A stretch of 64,000 nucleotides of DNA from a virus. The notes beneath the pieces were generated by a model. The model was not told where the DNA came from. It searched no databases and worked only from the letters and a program-made list of their open reading frames with translations. Shown here piece after piece: positions 15,480-23,263 of the stretch (positions are counted from its first letter, which is position 1; every line of letters begins with the position of its first letter). The stretch covers positions 1 through 64,000 of the IMG/VR virus record IMGVR_UViG_3300025435_001056; one strand, written 5' to 3'. A program made the position numbers and the translations under genes.

Positions 15480-16535
15480 ATGGCAAAACCATTTGACGTA
15501 TCAAAATTCCGCAAGGACATCACCAAGAGCATCGACGGTCTTAGTATTGGATTTAACGATCCAACAGACTGGATCAGCACAGGCAACTTTGCGTTAAATT
15601 ATTTGATCAGCGGTGACTTTAACAAAGGTATTCCACTGGGCAAGGTAACAGTATTTGCTGGTGAGTCGGGTGCAGGTAAAAGTTATTTCTGCTCGGGCAA
15701 CATTATTAAAAACGCACAAGAGCAGGGTATTTTTGTTATATTGATTGATAGTGAAAACGCACTAGATGAAGATTGGCTTAAAGCATTAGGTGTTGACACT
15801 AGCGATAGTAAATTGCTTAAATTGTCAATGGCCATGATTGATGACGTTGCCAAAACAATCTCAACATTTATGAGCGACTACAAGGCACTACCGGACGGTG
15901 AAAGACCAAAAGTATTGTTTGTAATCGACAGTTTAGGTATGTTGCTGACACCCACAGACGTTAATCAATTTGATGCAGGAGAAATGAAAGGTGATTTGGG
16001 TCGTAAGCCTAAAGCACTTACAGCATTGGTTCGTAACTGTGTAAACATGTTTGGTAGTTATAATGTAGGCCTGGTGTGTACTAACCACACCTATGCTAGT
16101 CAAGACATGTTTGACCCAGATGATAAAATCTCGGGCGGCCAAGGCTTTATCTATGCTAGTAGTATTGTGGTTGCTATGAAGAAAATGAAACTCAAAGAAG
16201 ACGAGGATGGCAACAAGATTACCGATGTTATGGGCATCCGTGCTGGTTGTAAAGTAATGAAAACTCGGTACGCTAAACCGTTTGAAGGTGTACAGGTTAA
16301 GATTCCCTATGAAACAGGTATGAATCCGTACTCGGGCATGGTGGACATGGCTGAAAAACGTGGCCTACTCAAGAAAGAGGGCAATAGTTTGGTATTTGTT
16401 ACCAGCGATGGAGAAGTAATTAAACAGTTCCGTAAAAAATGGGAAGCTAATGAAGCTGGTTGTTTAGACAAACTTATGGCCGACTTTAATAATCAAAAAA
16501 CAATAAGTACTGAAGAAACAGCAACGGAGGAATAA
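15480..16535 (+). CDS. uvsX: UvsX recombinase (RecA family)
   Basis: The 351-residue RecA-like recombinase has Walker A GESGAGKS (61-68), Walker B LFVIDSLGML, the L2-type segment GGQGFIYASS and the conserved TRYAKPFEGVQVKIPY. It forms filaments on gp32-coated ssDNA, catalyses strand exchange, and drives recombination-dependent replication and repair. It is followed within a few bases by an acidic small protein and UvsY. Its SD (GAAGG) lies eight bases before the ATG. A weak -10 (TATAGT) is present at about 15449. Confidence 0.97.
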   Translation: MAKPFDVSKFRKDITKSIDGLSIGFNDPTDWISTGNFALNYLISGDFNKGIPLGKVTVFAGESGAGKSYFCSGNIIKNAQEQGIFVILIDSENALDEDWLKALGVDTSDSKLLKLSMAMIDDVAKTISTFMSDYKALPDGERPKVLFVIDSLGMLLTPTDVNQFDAGEMKGDLGRKPKALTALVRNCVNMFGSYNVGLVCTNHTYASQDMFDPDDKISGGQGFIYASSIVVAMKKMKLKEDEDGNKITDVMGIRAGCKVMKTRYAKPFEGVQVKIPYETGMNPYSGMVDMAEKRGLLKKEGNSLVFVTSDGEVIKQFRKKWEANEAGCLDKLMADFNNQKTISTEETATEE

Positions 16536-16536
16536 T

Positions 16537-16788
16537 ATGTCAGTAGAACTAGCGAGTGAAATTTGGAGCGAGCTCAAGCGTTATGTAAACACGGTTGACC
16601 GTGATGAAGCCGCAGAAACATTAGTATCAGTCTTGATCGACAATGATTTGGCCGCCGACGAAATACGCAATGCATTCAAAGGTGATTCAGATGTAAAACG
16701 AGCCTTGACCAGTTATTTGCGCGATCACGAAGATGTCGAAGATGACGAGGATGTCGAAGATGAGGATGAAGATGACGAGGATTACTGA
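16537..16788 (+). CDS. Small acidic protein between UvsX and UvsY
   Basis: This 83-residue protein has a helical N-terminal half (ASEIWSELKRYVNTVDRDEA) and a C-terminal tail almost entirely of Asp, Glu and Val (from residue 66). The tail resembles DNA-mimic or gp32-tail-like acidic ends. A strong SD (GGAGG) sits six bases upstream. Start and stop nearly abut UvsX and overlap UvsY, so it is part of the recombination operon. A role as a recombination accessory protein is inferred from position. Confidence 0.65.
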   Translation: MSVELASEIWSELKRYVNTVDRDEAAETLVSVLIDNDLAADEIRNAFKGDSDVKRALTSYLRDHEDVEDDEDVEDEDEDDEDY

Positions 16789-17240
16789 TGTGGTATAGCC
16801 GGGTAGTTGCTGATCTAGCCAACATTCCAGACTTTATTGATCACTATAATCATGAACTAGATTTAGCCAAGCAGGACTGTCGTGTGGGTGGCTTGATTGA
16901 AAAGAATATTACGGCCTTGCCTGGCATTACTGAACACAGATTCAATCAGTTACAAGAGATTGAAGCGGTGCTTAATTATCTTAATATTCAACTTAGAAAA
17001 ATTCGTCGAAAACATTTTCAAAAGTATTTAGAAGGATATGCTCGTGCGCTAACCAGTAGAGATGCAGAAAAGTATGTGGATGGCGAAGACGAAGTAATTG
17101 AGTTTGAAACCTTGATTAACGAAGTGGCTCTGTTGCGTAATCGTTTCTTAGGTATCCTCAAAGGTATGGAAAGTAAAAACTTCATGTTGGGACATGTTGT
17201 TAGACTCAGAGCTGCTGGCATGGAAGACATACAGGTATGA
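16788..17240 (+). CDS. uvsY: UvsY-like recombination mediator
   Basis: The 150-residue protein is helical. Its C-terminal segment (MESKNFMLGHVVRLRAAGMED) resembles the T4 UvsY C-terminus (KSRGFAIKHIQDMRAF), and the central SRDAEKYVDGEDEVIEFETL fits the family. UvsY loads UvsX onto gp32-covered ssDNA. Its position two genes after uvsX supports the call. The ATG overlaps the previous stop (TGATG), and its own 3' end overlaps the methyltransferase by four bases. Confidence 0.78.
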   Translation: MWYSRVVADLANIPDFIDHYNHELDLAKQDCRVGGLIEKNITALPGITEHRFNQLQEIEAVLNYLNIQLRKIRRKHFQKYLEGYARALTSRDAEKYVDGEDEVIEFETLINEVALLRNRFLGILKGMESKNFMLGHVVRLRAAGMEDIQV

Positions 17241-17995
17241 CATTTGGTAACAGCGAGCTGTCGCATCAACACAGTTTAGAAACTCTTAATGCATTACAAG
17301 AGTACGATGAGTTTATGGAAAGTATTGGAACTCTAGTGGACATTGGGTGCGGCAGTGGTCTGGATACTAAATGGTGGGCCACCCGTATGACTAGAGAAGA
17401 TAATCCGCGCCCGCTCAACATCCAATGTACTGGTGTTGATTTGATCGAGCAACCCTTTGCTCCCAGACAATACACAAATGTAGCTTACCAATGTGGTAAT
17501 TTTGAAACAGAAATAGCGACCCCACCGGGTCGACTGTTTGATGTGATATGGTGCCATGATGCATTTCAATATGCAATCGACCCCATTGGGACCTTGAGTC
17601 GCTGGCGCAATATTGCCAGCGACGGTGCCATGTTGGTGCTGATAATTCCCGAAACTCAATGGATACATCGCAAAAAGTTGATGTTTACCCAACCCAACGG
17701 ATGTTTTTATCACTATAGCATAGTTAACCTCATACACATGTTAGCCATAACTGGCTGGGACTGTCGTGCTGGATTTTTCAAAAAAAACCCAACTGATAAC
17801 TGGATTCATGCAATAGTGTACAAATCCGATCATAAACCCATGGATCCTAGAACCACCACCTGGTATCAATTAAGTGAAATGGGGTTACTGCCCGAATCTG
17901 CCGATGCCAGCATACAGGCCCATGGGGAATTACAGCAACAGGAGCTGATTTTGCCGTGGCTTGATAAAAGCCTGTGTTGGTTAGGAAATTATTAA
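17237..17995 (+). CDS. Class I SAM-dependent methyltransferase
   Basis: The 252-residue protein has motif I VDIGCGSGLDTKWWA (about residues 34-48), an acidic post-I residue in CTGVDLIEQP and a motif IV-like FDVIWCHDAFQY. This is the methyltransferase type 11/12 pattern. The C-terminal third is an extra domain that may choose the substrate. Such genes are frequent next to uvsY in aquatic T4-like phages; whether the target is a small molecule, a sugar or a protein is unknown. Start overlaps the uvsY stop (ATGA). Confidence 0.82.
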   Translation: MTFGNSELSHQHSLETLNALQEYDEFMESIGTLVDIGCGSGLDTKWWATRMTREDNPRPLNIQCTGVDLIEQPFAPRQYTNVAYQCGNFETEIATPPGRLFDVIWCHDAFQYAIDPIGTLSRWRNIASDGAMLVLIIPETQWIHRKKLMFTQPNGCFYHYSIVNLIHMLAITGWDCRAGFFKKNPTDNWIHAIVYKSDHKPMDPRTTTWYQLSEMGLLPESADASIQAHGELQQQELILPWLDKSLCWLGNY

Positions 17996-17999
17996 AATT

Positions 18000-18007
18000 G
18001 ATAAATA
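18000..18007 (+). promoter_or_regulatory. Late promoter-like box GATAAATA
   Basis: One mismatch to TATAAATA. Predicted +1 leaves a 16-base leader with SD AGGAG for the structural gene at 18029. Confidence 0.5.
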
Positions 18008-18028
18008 AAATTATAGGAGATTCAACTT

Positions 18029-18760
18029 ATGGCTCAAAATCGCACACTACAATTCTTGGGATTAGCATACGGTAATGCACCGGTAATATTAAATGCTCAT
18101 ATCAATGGCACTTTAGTATATTCAGGAAGCGTTCCTACAATAGATGCTCCTGTAAATCAAACACCAGGAACAGTACTGACTCAACCCTTGTTTGTTACAG
18201 ATCCTGCACTATTTTCAATCCCAACAGATTTTGCTGGCGCATACCCAGTAACTATATCAGTGGCCAACGGAAATGGTATATTAATCGGCGATGTATATTC
18301 TAATTATATGCCAACCTACACTCTAAATACCCCTGCAATACTGGATAACTCCACAATTAGTGATACTACATTAACTGTGGGTACATTAACGTCTGGCACA
18401 ATATCCATTGGATCACTATTAAGTGGTGCTGCCATTATGGCTAATACCTATATTATTAGCGGCAGTGGATCAACTTGGACCGTAAATAACAGTCAAACAG
18501 TAGCGGCAACAACAATTACTAGTCAATCATTAACAATAAACCCAGGAAGCTCTACAGTATTCGGCCCTTGTTATGTTAACCAAACCCCAAATAATGGTAC
18601 TAATCCCCCCGACCCGCGTGCTAATGTAACTCTTGATGGTATTCCACAAACTCGTCCAACACCGACTCCAGAAACAATGGGTCCAGTTGACTGGACAGTA
18701 AACGCCGGTAGCACCCTGGCATTTGATTTAACTATTAGCCTAGGTAATGTAGCCGTCTAA
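18029..18760 (+). CDS. Structural protein with inserted beta-repeat module
   Basis: This 243-residue protein looks wholly beta-stranded. Residues about 105-170 (TTLTVGTLTSGTISIGSLL, then YIISGSGSTWTVNNSQTVA) match a module common in phage tail and fibre proteins, and they split an otherwise continuous N- and C-terminal domain. The flanking parts resemble a small virion protein of marine phages. Own late box, strong SD and a following terminator indicate an abundant late product. Exact location in the virion is unknown. Confidence 0.6.
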   Translation: MAQNRTLQFLGLAYGNAPVILNAHINGTLVYSGSVPTIDAPVNQTPGTVLTQPLFVTDPALFSIPTDFAGAYPVTISVANGNGILIGDVYSNYMPTYTLNTPAILDNSTISDTTLTVGTLTSGTISIGSLLSGAAIMANTYIISGSGSTWTVNNSQTVAATTITSQSLTINPGSSTVFGPCYVNQTPNNGTNPPDPRANVTLDGIPQTRPTPTPETMGPVDWTVNAGSTLAFDLTISLGNVAV

Positions 18761-18781
18761 ATCAGCATGTACTAACCAACT

Positions 18782-18809
18782 AAAAGCCCTACTTAGCTAG
18801 GGCTTTTTT
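18782..18809 (+). terminator. Rho-independent terminator
   Basis: AGCCCTA pairs with TAGGGCT around CTTAGC, followed by a six-T run. It closes the transcription unit ending with the structural gene. Confidence 0.88.
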
Positions 18810-18813
18810 ACGG

Positions 18814-18842
18814 TTGACTATTAATGTCCAATTCGCTATAAT
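18814..18842 (+). promoter_or_regulatory. Sigma70-type promoter (TTGACT-N17-TATAAT)
   Basis: Near-consensus -35 (18814-18819) and perfect -10 (18837-18842) with a 17-base spacer, immediately after a terminator. It drives the frameshifted small gene at 18860. Confidence 0.85.
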
Positions 18843-18859
18843 ATTATATACTAACAAAA

Positions 18860-18989
18860 ATGACTAAGAAACATTTTATAGCAATGTCCCAAGAAATTAA
18901 CCAAATACCAAATACCTGATATGTCAATTGCATTCTGTCGGGCAGTACAGACTACTAATCCTAGTTTTGACCGGGCTAAATTTAAGCAG
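18860..18989 (+). pseudogene. Small early gene broken by a 7-bp tandem duplication
   Basis: The first frame encodes MTKKHFIAMSQEINQIPNT and stops at 18919. Right before the stop, CCAAATA is repeated in tandem (18901-18907, 18908-18914). Removing one copy restores a single frame that continues into SIAFCRAVQTTNPSFDRAKF. That gives the pattern MTKKHF...NPxFDRxxF of a small phage protein family I recognise but cannot name functionally. The usual short C-terminus after FDRAKF is also lost, because the next promoter starts there. Confidence 0.6.
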
Positions 18990-18990
18990 G

Positions 18991-19019
18991 TTGACCTAAA
19001 ATACCAAATACGCTATAAT
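18991..19019 (+). promoter_or_regulatory. Sigma70-type promoter (TTGACC-N17-TATAAT)
   Basis: -35 at 18991, 17-base spacer, perfect -10 at 19014. The spacer contains AAATACCAAAT, nearly matching the spacer of the promoter at 50340. It drives the AAA+ ATPase gene. Confidence 0.88.
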
Positions 19020-19053
19020 AGTATTATTAACAATATAGTTAAGGAGCTAAAAA

Positions 19054-20103
19054 ATGTCAACAATCTTAATCAAATGCGGCACTTATCGTAATCAACCTGT
19101 AAACGGAATGATTTTTGAATTGGTCAAAGGATTCCAAACTGGAGCCAAAGGAGGCTATGTGACTGTAAAATCTGCGGGCTATTTTGGTCCAGACCTACCA
19201 GAAGTAGTTCGGATCAATGTCAACGGCATAGAAGATGTAGAATTTACAGCCGAGTCGGTGCCAGCAGGCGAGTTTGTTGCACCCGCCGCTCATGCAAAGG
19301 TACATGTTCATGCTCAGACTCCAGTGGAAACTGACGAACAAGTCATGGCTCGTATTGGCGAACGCTTTGACATTTTAGATCAAATGACCAAGGCCACCAT
19401 TGCCGGTGATGTTAGAGCAATGATTGTGGTTGGCCCTCCTGGTGTAGGCAAATCGTTTGGGGTTGAAAAACAGTTAGAGCATTCGGGACTGTTTGACAAG
19501 CTGAGTGGTCGCCGTGTCAAGTATGAAGTGATCAAAGGTGCCATGACTCCAATTGGTCTCTACTGCACTTTGTATAAGCACAGTGACAAGAATAACGTGA
19601 TTGTGTTTGACGACTGTGACTCGGTGTTCCAGGATGACTTGAGCTTGAACATTCTCAAGGCCGCACTGGATTCTGGCAAAAAACGTCGTATCTACTGGAA
19701 CAGTGACTCGGCCATGTTGCGTCGTGAAGGTGTTCCTGACATGTTTGATTTCAAAGGTTCCTGTATCTTTATCACCAACTTGCAGTTCCAGAATCTCAAG
19801 AGCAAGAAGTTGCAAGACCACTTGGAAGCCCTACAAAGTCGTTGTCACTTTATTGACTTGACGCTTAACACCCTACGTGATCGTTTTTTGCGTATCAAGC
19901 AGATTTACCTCAAAGGTGAACTGTTTGCAGACTACGACTTTAGTCAAGAGCAAGGTGATGAGGTTATTGCATTCATGGAAACCAACCAAAATCGCCTGCG
20001 TGAGATCAGCCTGCGTATGGCGCTCAAGATCGCAGACTTGACCAAAGTATCAGCTGAAAACTGGAAGGCCCTGGCTGCTACGACCTGTATGAAAAATACT
20101 TAA
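19054..20103 (+). CDS. AAA+ ATPase, early gene of unknown role
   Basis: The 349-residue protein has an N-terminal beta domain (1-85). An AAA+ core follows, with Walker A GPPGVGKS (127-134), Walker B NVIVFDDCDSVF and a sensor-1-like CIFITNLQF. The tail is helical. It does not have the typical N-terminus of clamp-loader gp44, so I would not call it that. Similar single AAA+ proteins are found in many environmental phages and some proteobacterial phages. A strong early promoter, SD AAGGAG and a triple terminator frame it as its own transcription unit, suggesting early, high expression. Confidence 0.78.
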   Translation: MSTILIKCGTYRNQPVNGMIFELVKGFQTGAKGGYVTVKSAGYFGPDLPEVVRINVNGIEDVEFTAESVPAGEFVAPAAHAKVHVHAQTPVETDEQVMARIGERFDILDQMTKATIAGDVRAMIVVGPPGVGKSFGVEKQLEHSGLFDKLSGRRVKYEVIKGAMTPIGLYCTLYKHSDKNNVIVFDDCDSVFQDDLSLNILKAALDSGKKRRIYWNSDSAMLRREGVPDMFDFKGSCIFITNLQFQNLKSKKLQDHLEALQSRCHFIDLTLNTLRDRFLRIKQIYLKGELFADYDFSQEQGDEVIAFMETNQNRLREISLRMALKIADLTKVSAENWKALAATTCMKNT

Positions 20104-20121
20104 TCGGGTGCCACCCGATTA
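20101..20121 (+). terminator. Hairpin 1 of a triple terminator region
   Basis: TAATCGGG pairs with CCCGATTA around TGCCA. No T-run follows directly. It overlaps the stop codon of the ATPase gene and may protect the mRNA 3' end. Confidence 0.6.
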
Positions 20122-20136
20122 AGTAATGGTAGCTCC

Positions 20137-20160
20137 TGGGTAGTGCAAACTACCCATTTT
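20137..20160 (+). terminator. Hairpin 2 with GCAA loop and T-run
   Basis: TGGGTAGT pairs with ACTACCCA around a GNRA-type GCAA tetraloop, followed by TTTT. Confidence 0.75.
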
Positions 20161-20162
20161 CA

Positions 20163-20188
20163 ACAGGCCTTTAGGGGCCTGTTTTTTT
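20163..20188 (+). terminator. Hairpin 3, Rho-independent terminator
   Basis: ACAGGCC pairs with GGCCTGT and runs into seven T's. The last T's overlap the -35 of the following promoter. Confidence 0.88.
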
Positions 20189-20216
20189 GACTTTGCTAGA
20201 CTAAGTATGTTACACT
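20187..20216 (+). promoter_or_regulatory. Sigma70-type promoter of uvsW (TTGACT-N18-TACACT)
   Basis: -35 at 20187, -10 at 20211. With the last base of the -10 at -7, +1 is the A of the uvsW ATG (20223), so the message is predicted leaderless. No SD exists. Confidence 0.7.
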
Positions 20217-20222
20217 AACCAT

Positions 20223-21686
20223 ATGCGAACAGCCAGAATCGTAGTACGTGACGAAGTAAACATCAAGATTGAAGGACTTGAACTTGATGCTCGTAGAGCT
20301 TTGGTCGCAGCATTCAAATACGATGTTCCTGGTGCCCGCTACTTGCCGGCGGTGCGTCTTGGACGTTGGGATGGCAAGGTCAGTTACTTTCAACTGGGCG
20401 GTAGCACCTATGTGAATCTCCTGCCAGAGATCATTTCCATATTAGAAAAATTCAACTACGATATCGAACTGGATGATCAAAGAGATTACTCAACTACATT
20501 TGAGTTCGAACAGGTCAGTGAAGACAGTTTCAGCCACATAGCTTGGCCTGCTGGACATCCTATGGCGGGCCAGCCCATGCAGTTACGTGACTATCAGGTC
20601 GAAATCATCAACAACTTCCTGGCCAATCCACAATGCATACAAGAGATTGCCACCGGCGCAGGTAAAACTGTGATCACAGCGGCACTTTCAAATGCAGTAG
20701 CGCCACATGGTCGTACCATCGTGATTGTGCCCAACAAGAGTTTAGTGACGCAGACTGAAAAAGACTATGTGAACATGGAGCAGGATGTGGGCGTTTACTT
20801 TGGCGACCGTAAAGAGTGGGGACGTCAGCACACCATCTGCACTTGGCAGAGTCTCAATGTGCTACTAAAGAACACCAAGTCGGGGGTGGGTGATTGCACC
20901 ATACAGGAGTTCTTAGAGGATGTAGTATGTGTTATTGTAGACGAAGTTCATATGGCCAAGGCCGATGCGTTAAAAACTTTGTTGACCGGAGTAATGAGCC
21001 GTATACCTCTACGTTGGGGACTTACAGGAACCATACCCAAAGAACCATTTGAGTTTCAGGCCTTGCGGTGCAGTCTAGGTCCAGTAATCAATCAACTCAG
21101 TGCTAGCGAACTACAGGATCGCGGCGTGTTGGCACAGTGCCATGTGAACATTGTGCAGTTGGTAGATCATGCAGAATTTGCTAGCTATCAAAGCGAGCTA
21201 AAATTCTTGTTAGAAGAGTCGGGCAGGTTAGATACCATGGCCGAACTGATCAATCGAGTAAACGAAACTGGCAATACTCTGGTCCTAGTGGATCGTATTG
21301 CCGCAGGTCAAGGTTTGATAGAACGCCTAGGCGACAATGCAGTCATGGTATCGGGCGTAACCAAAGCAAAGGCAAGACAGGATGAATATGATGAAGTGGC
21401 CGACGCTACTGGAAAAATTATTGTGGCCACCTATGGTGTTGCTGCTGTTGGTATTAATATACCCCGTATCTTTAATCTTGTTCTTGTGGAACCTGGCAAA
21501 AGTTTTGTCCGGGTCATCCAAAGCATTGGAAGAGGAATACGCAAAGCAGAAGACAAAGACCATGTGCAGATCTGGGACGTGACTTCGACCTGCAAGTTTG
21601 CCAAACGACATCTAACCAAACGCAAACAGTTCTACAAAGAAGCTAAATACAACTTCACACAGGAGAAGTTGGAATGGAAAAAGTAG
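20223..21686 (+). CDS. uvsW: UvsW-like DNA helicase
   Basis: The 487-residue SF2 helicase has a UvsW-type N-terminal domain (GARYLPAVRLGRWDGKV) and motif I ATGAGKT (about 143-149). Further motifs are DEVH motif II (VIVDEVHMAK), motif III-like LTGTIP, and motif VI QSIGRGIRK. UvsW unwinds R-loops and branched recombination intermediates, and shifts T4 replication from origin to recombination initiation. The 3' end overlaps an HNH endonuclease gene by 13 bases, so that element replaced or abuts the last codons without breaking the frame. Confidence 0.95.
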   Translation: MRTARIVVRDEVNIKIEGLELDARRALVAAFKYDVPGARYLPAVRLGRWDGKVSYFQLGGSTYVNLLPEIISILEKFNYDIELDDQRDYSTTFEFEQVSEDSFSHIAWPAGHPMAGQPMQLRDYQVEIINNFLANPQCIQEIATGAGKTVITAALSNAVAPHGRTIVIVPNKSLVTQTEKDYVNMEQDVGVYFGDRKEWGRQHTICTWQSLNVLLKNTKSGVGDCTIQEFLEDVVCVIVDEVHMAKADALKTLLTGVMSRIPLRWGLTGTIPKEPFEFQALRCSLGPVINQLSASELQDRGVLAQCHVNIVQLVDHAEFASYQSELKFLLEESGRLDTMAELINRVNETGNTLVLVDRIAAGQGLIERLGDNAVMVSGVTKAKARQDEYDEVADATGKIIVATYGVAAVGINIPRIFNLVLVEPGKSFVRVIQSIGRGIRKAEDKDHVQIWDVTSTCKFAKRHLTKRKQFYKEAKYNFTQEKLEWKK

Positions 21687-22279
21687 TCTTTTTAGAAAAC
21701 AAATACACCAAGTGGTATTTTAATATTATTCGCAACGCAAATCCTACAACTAGCTATGTGGAGAAACATCATATTATTCCAAGATGTATTGGCGGCTCTG
21801 ATCATAGAGAAAACATAGTATCTCTTACAGCACGAGAACATTTTGTTTGCCATTTATTGTTGACTAAAATGACAACCGGCAAAGTCAAACAAGCTATGTG
21901 TTGGGCCGTCGGTAAGTTTGCACAAGTGAATAAAAATCAGCAACGAAATTTCACGTCTTGGGAATATCAAAAAATAAGAGAAAATATTTCGTTTGCCAGA
22001 ACAGGCAAAAAACACAGTGACGAGTCTCGCAAAAAAATGTCCGAAAAAGCAAAAGGCCGAACTCCGTGGAATAAAGGTAAGACGGGCGTTCAAAAACATT
22101 CAGCAGAATCAAATAAAAAACGTTCTGAAACATTAACGGGCAGAATACGAACCGAAGAATTTCGTCAAAAAGTTAGTAACGGTAAAAAAGGACACAAAGC
22201 TGGTATGACCGGAAAAAAACACAGTGAAGAAACTCTACAAAAAATGCGTGATAGTGCATTAAAGCGATACGGCAAATAA
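21674..22279 (+). CDS. HNH homing endonuclease with NUMOD3 repeats
   Basis: The 201-residue protein has an HNH core, VEKHHIIPRCIGGSDHRENIVSLTAREHFVCH, with the His-His and downstream Asn-His expected for the family. The C-terminal half consists of NUMOD3-type DNA-binding repeats (GKKHSDESRKKMSEKAKG, GKKHSEETLQKM). It starts inside the uvsW coding region, a usual position for free-standing phage homing genes. It is clearly related to the HNH gene at 44745, which shares YVEKHHI-PRC-GG-D--ENIVSL. Confidence 0.9.
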   Translation: MEKVVFLENKYTKWYFNIIRNANPTTSYVEKHHIIPRCIGGSDHRENIVSLTAREHFVCHLLLTKMTTGKVKQAMCWAVGKFAQVNKNQQRNFTSWEYQKIRENISFARTGKKHSDESRKKMSEKAKGRTPWNKGKTGVQKHSAESNKKRSETLTGRIRTEEFRQKVSNGKKGHKAGMTGKKHSEETLQKMRDSALKRYGK

Positions 22280-22282
22280 CGG

Positions 22283-22310
22283 TTGCAACATATAAAAAAT
22301 GTGTTATAAT
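22283..22310 (+). promoter_or_regulatory. Sigma70-type promoter (TTGCAA-N16-TATAAT)
   Basis: Perfect -10 at 22305. The predicted +1 is the A of the ATG at 22317, which lacks an SD. The ATG at 22299 lies inside the promoter and cannot be the start of a transcript made here. Confidence 0.7.
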
Positions 22311-22316
22311 AAACTT

Positions 22317-22817
22317 ATGCGAATATTAACACTTGATAACACTCCATTTGATTTGGATCATCTTCCAGAAGAAGTAGATGACATGCGCTTTGCCATATTT
22401 GACAACAGCGATCCTAAAGATCCTGATTATCATTATATTCCGTTAATTTTTTTAGAAAGTTTTACTAGTCCTGCTTTGGTATTACGTATTGGTTTTAATA
22501 TTATACGTATGCCAGTTGATTGGCAAATCTTAATTGGCGAACCTGATCTTGGCGACCTAGAAGTTTTGCCACTCACTGCCATAAACGATCGCGGATTTAA
22601 AGCATTCCAATTCAATCCACTCAGCAGTTTCCGCCCCAGTTTTAATGATATTGAAATTGTAGATGTTTATCAAGAAATAACCTGGTATGCTCCCAAATTG
22701 AAAAATGGTCAAATGCTATGCGTGCCACTAAGCAACCAACCAAAATCAGAGTGTGCATACTTTGTCAAAGATATCAGTCGTAATTGTGAAGTGGTAGATT
22801 ACAACAAGGCCTGGTAG
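22317..22817 (+). CDS. Conserved protein of unknown function
   Basis: This 166-residue protein starts MRILTLDNTPFDLD. It has conserved-looking aromatic blocks (VDVYQEITWYAPKLKNG, MLCVPL). It resembles a family of T4-like aquatic phages near replication genes, without known function. The start is chosen because the upstream in-frame ATG lies within the promoter. The stop overlaps the GTG start of the next gene, placing it in the replication cluster. Confidence 0.55.
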   Translation: MRILTLDNTPFDLDHLPEEVDDMRFAIFDNSDPKDPDYHYIPLIFLESFTSPALVLRIGFNIIRMPVDWQILIGEPDLGDLEVLPLTAINDRGFKAFQFNPLSSFRPSFNDIEIVDVYQEITWYAPKLKNGQMLCVPLSNQPKSECAYFVKDISRNCEVVDYNKAW

Positions 22818-23263
22818 TGGATAAACTGCATATTTCAAATGAGATGGCACAGTTGGATCGTAAGAATCGAGCATTTTATGACGAGCTCACTCCCGAAGAA
22901 CGTAAAAAGTTTTCAAACTTTCTCATGATACGTTGGGGCAGTAGTGTACAAGGCAGTGCCGATCTGCAACAGTTCTATTTGATCAGTTGCAATGAACGAC
23001 TCAACAAACACTTTTTCAACATCAATCGCCATCCCAAACTGCAATGGTTATGTGCTACCACAGTGAGTCCCGGACTAGGATCTCACAAACATCATTGGAT
23101 CGCTCCCAAGAAAAAAGAACCAGGTGCAAGTGGTATTCGTAAACAGTTGGCTGAAATATATCCTCATCTTAAAAACGATGAATTAGAATTAATGGCCGAA
23201 ATCAATACTAAAAAAGATATAGACGCTTACCTAAAACAATCGGGTCAAGAAGTTAAGAAATGA
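22817..23263 (+). CDS. Possible clamp-loader small subunit (gp62-like)
   Basis: The 148-residue protein starts at GTG, overlapping the preceding stop by one base. Its blocks ALYxxLT-like YDELTPEERKKFSNFLMIRW, SCNERLNKHFF and HPKLQWLCATTVSPGLG recall a short family in T4-like phages that I associate with the gp62 clamp-loader subunit. Similarity to T4 gp62 itself is low, so the call is tentative. Location between uvsW and primase supports a replication role. No gp44 partner lies in the window. Confidence 0.4.
   Translation: MDKLHISNEMAQLDRKNRAFYDELTPEERKKFSNFLMIRWGSSVQGSADLQQFYLISCNERLNKHFFNINRHPKLQWLCATTVSPGLGSHKHHWIAPKKKEPGASGIRKQLAEIYPHLKNDELELMAEINTKKDIDAYLKQSGQEVKK

Noticed and set aside
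18761-19053. Possible tRNA or small RNA gene in the 293-base gap
   Set aside because: The gap is explained by a terminator, two promoters and the broken small gene. No cloverleaf pattern is seen here or elsewhere in the window.
19054-20103. Clamp loader large subunit gp44
   Set aside because: The AAA+ core is clear, but the N-terminus is an extra beta domain and the typical gp44 start and zinc or arginine-finger pattern are not seen.
22299-22316. Upstream ATG of the gene at 22317
   Set aside because: It is inside the -10/-35 region of the promoter. A transcript from that promoter would begin at 22317.
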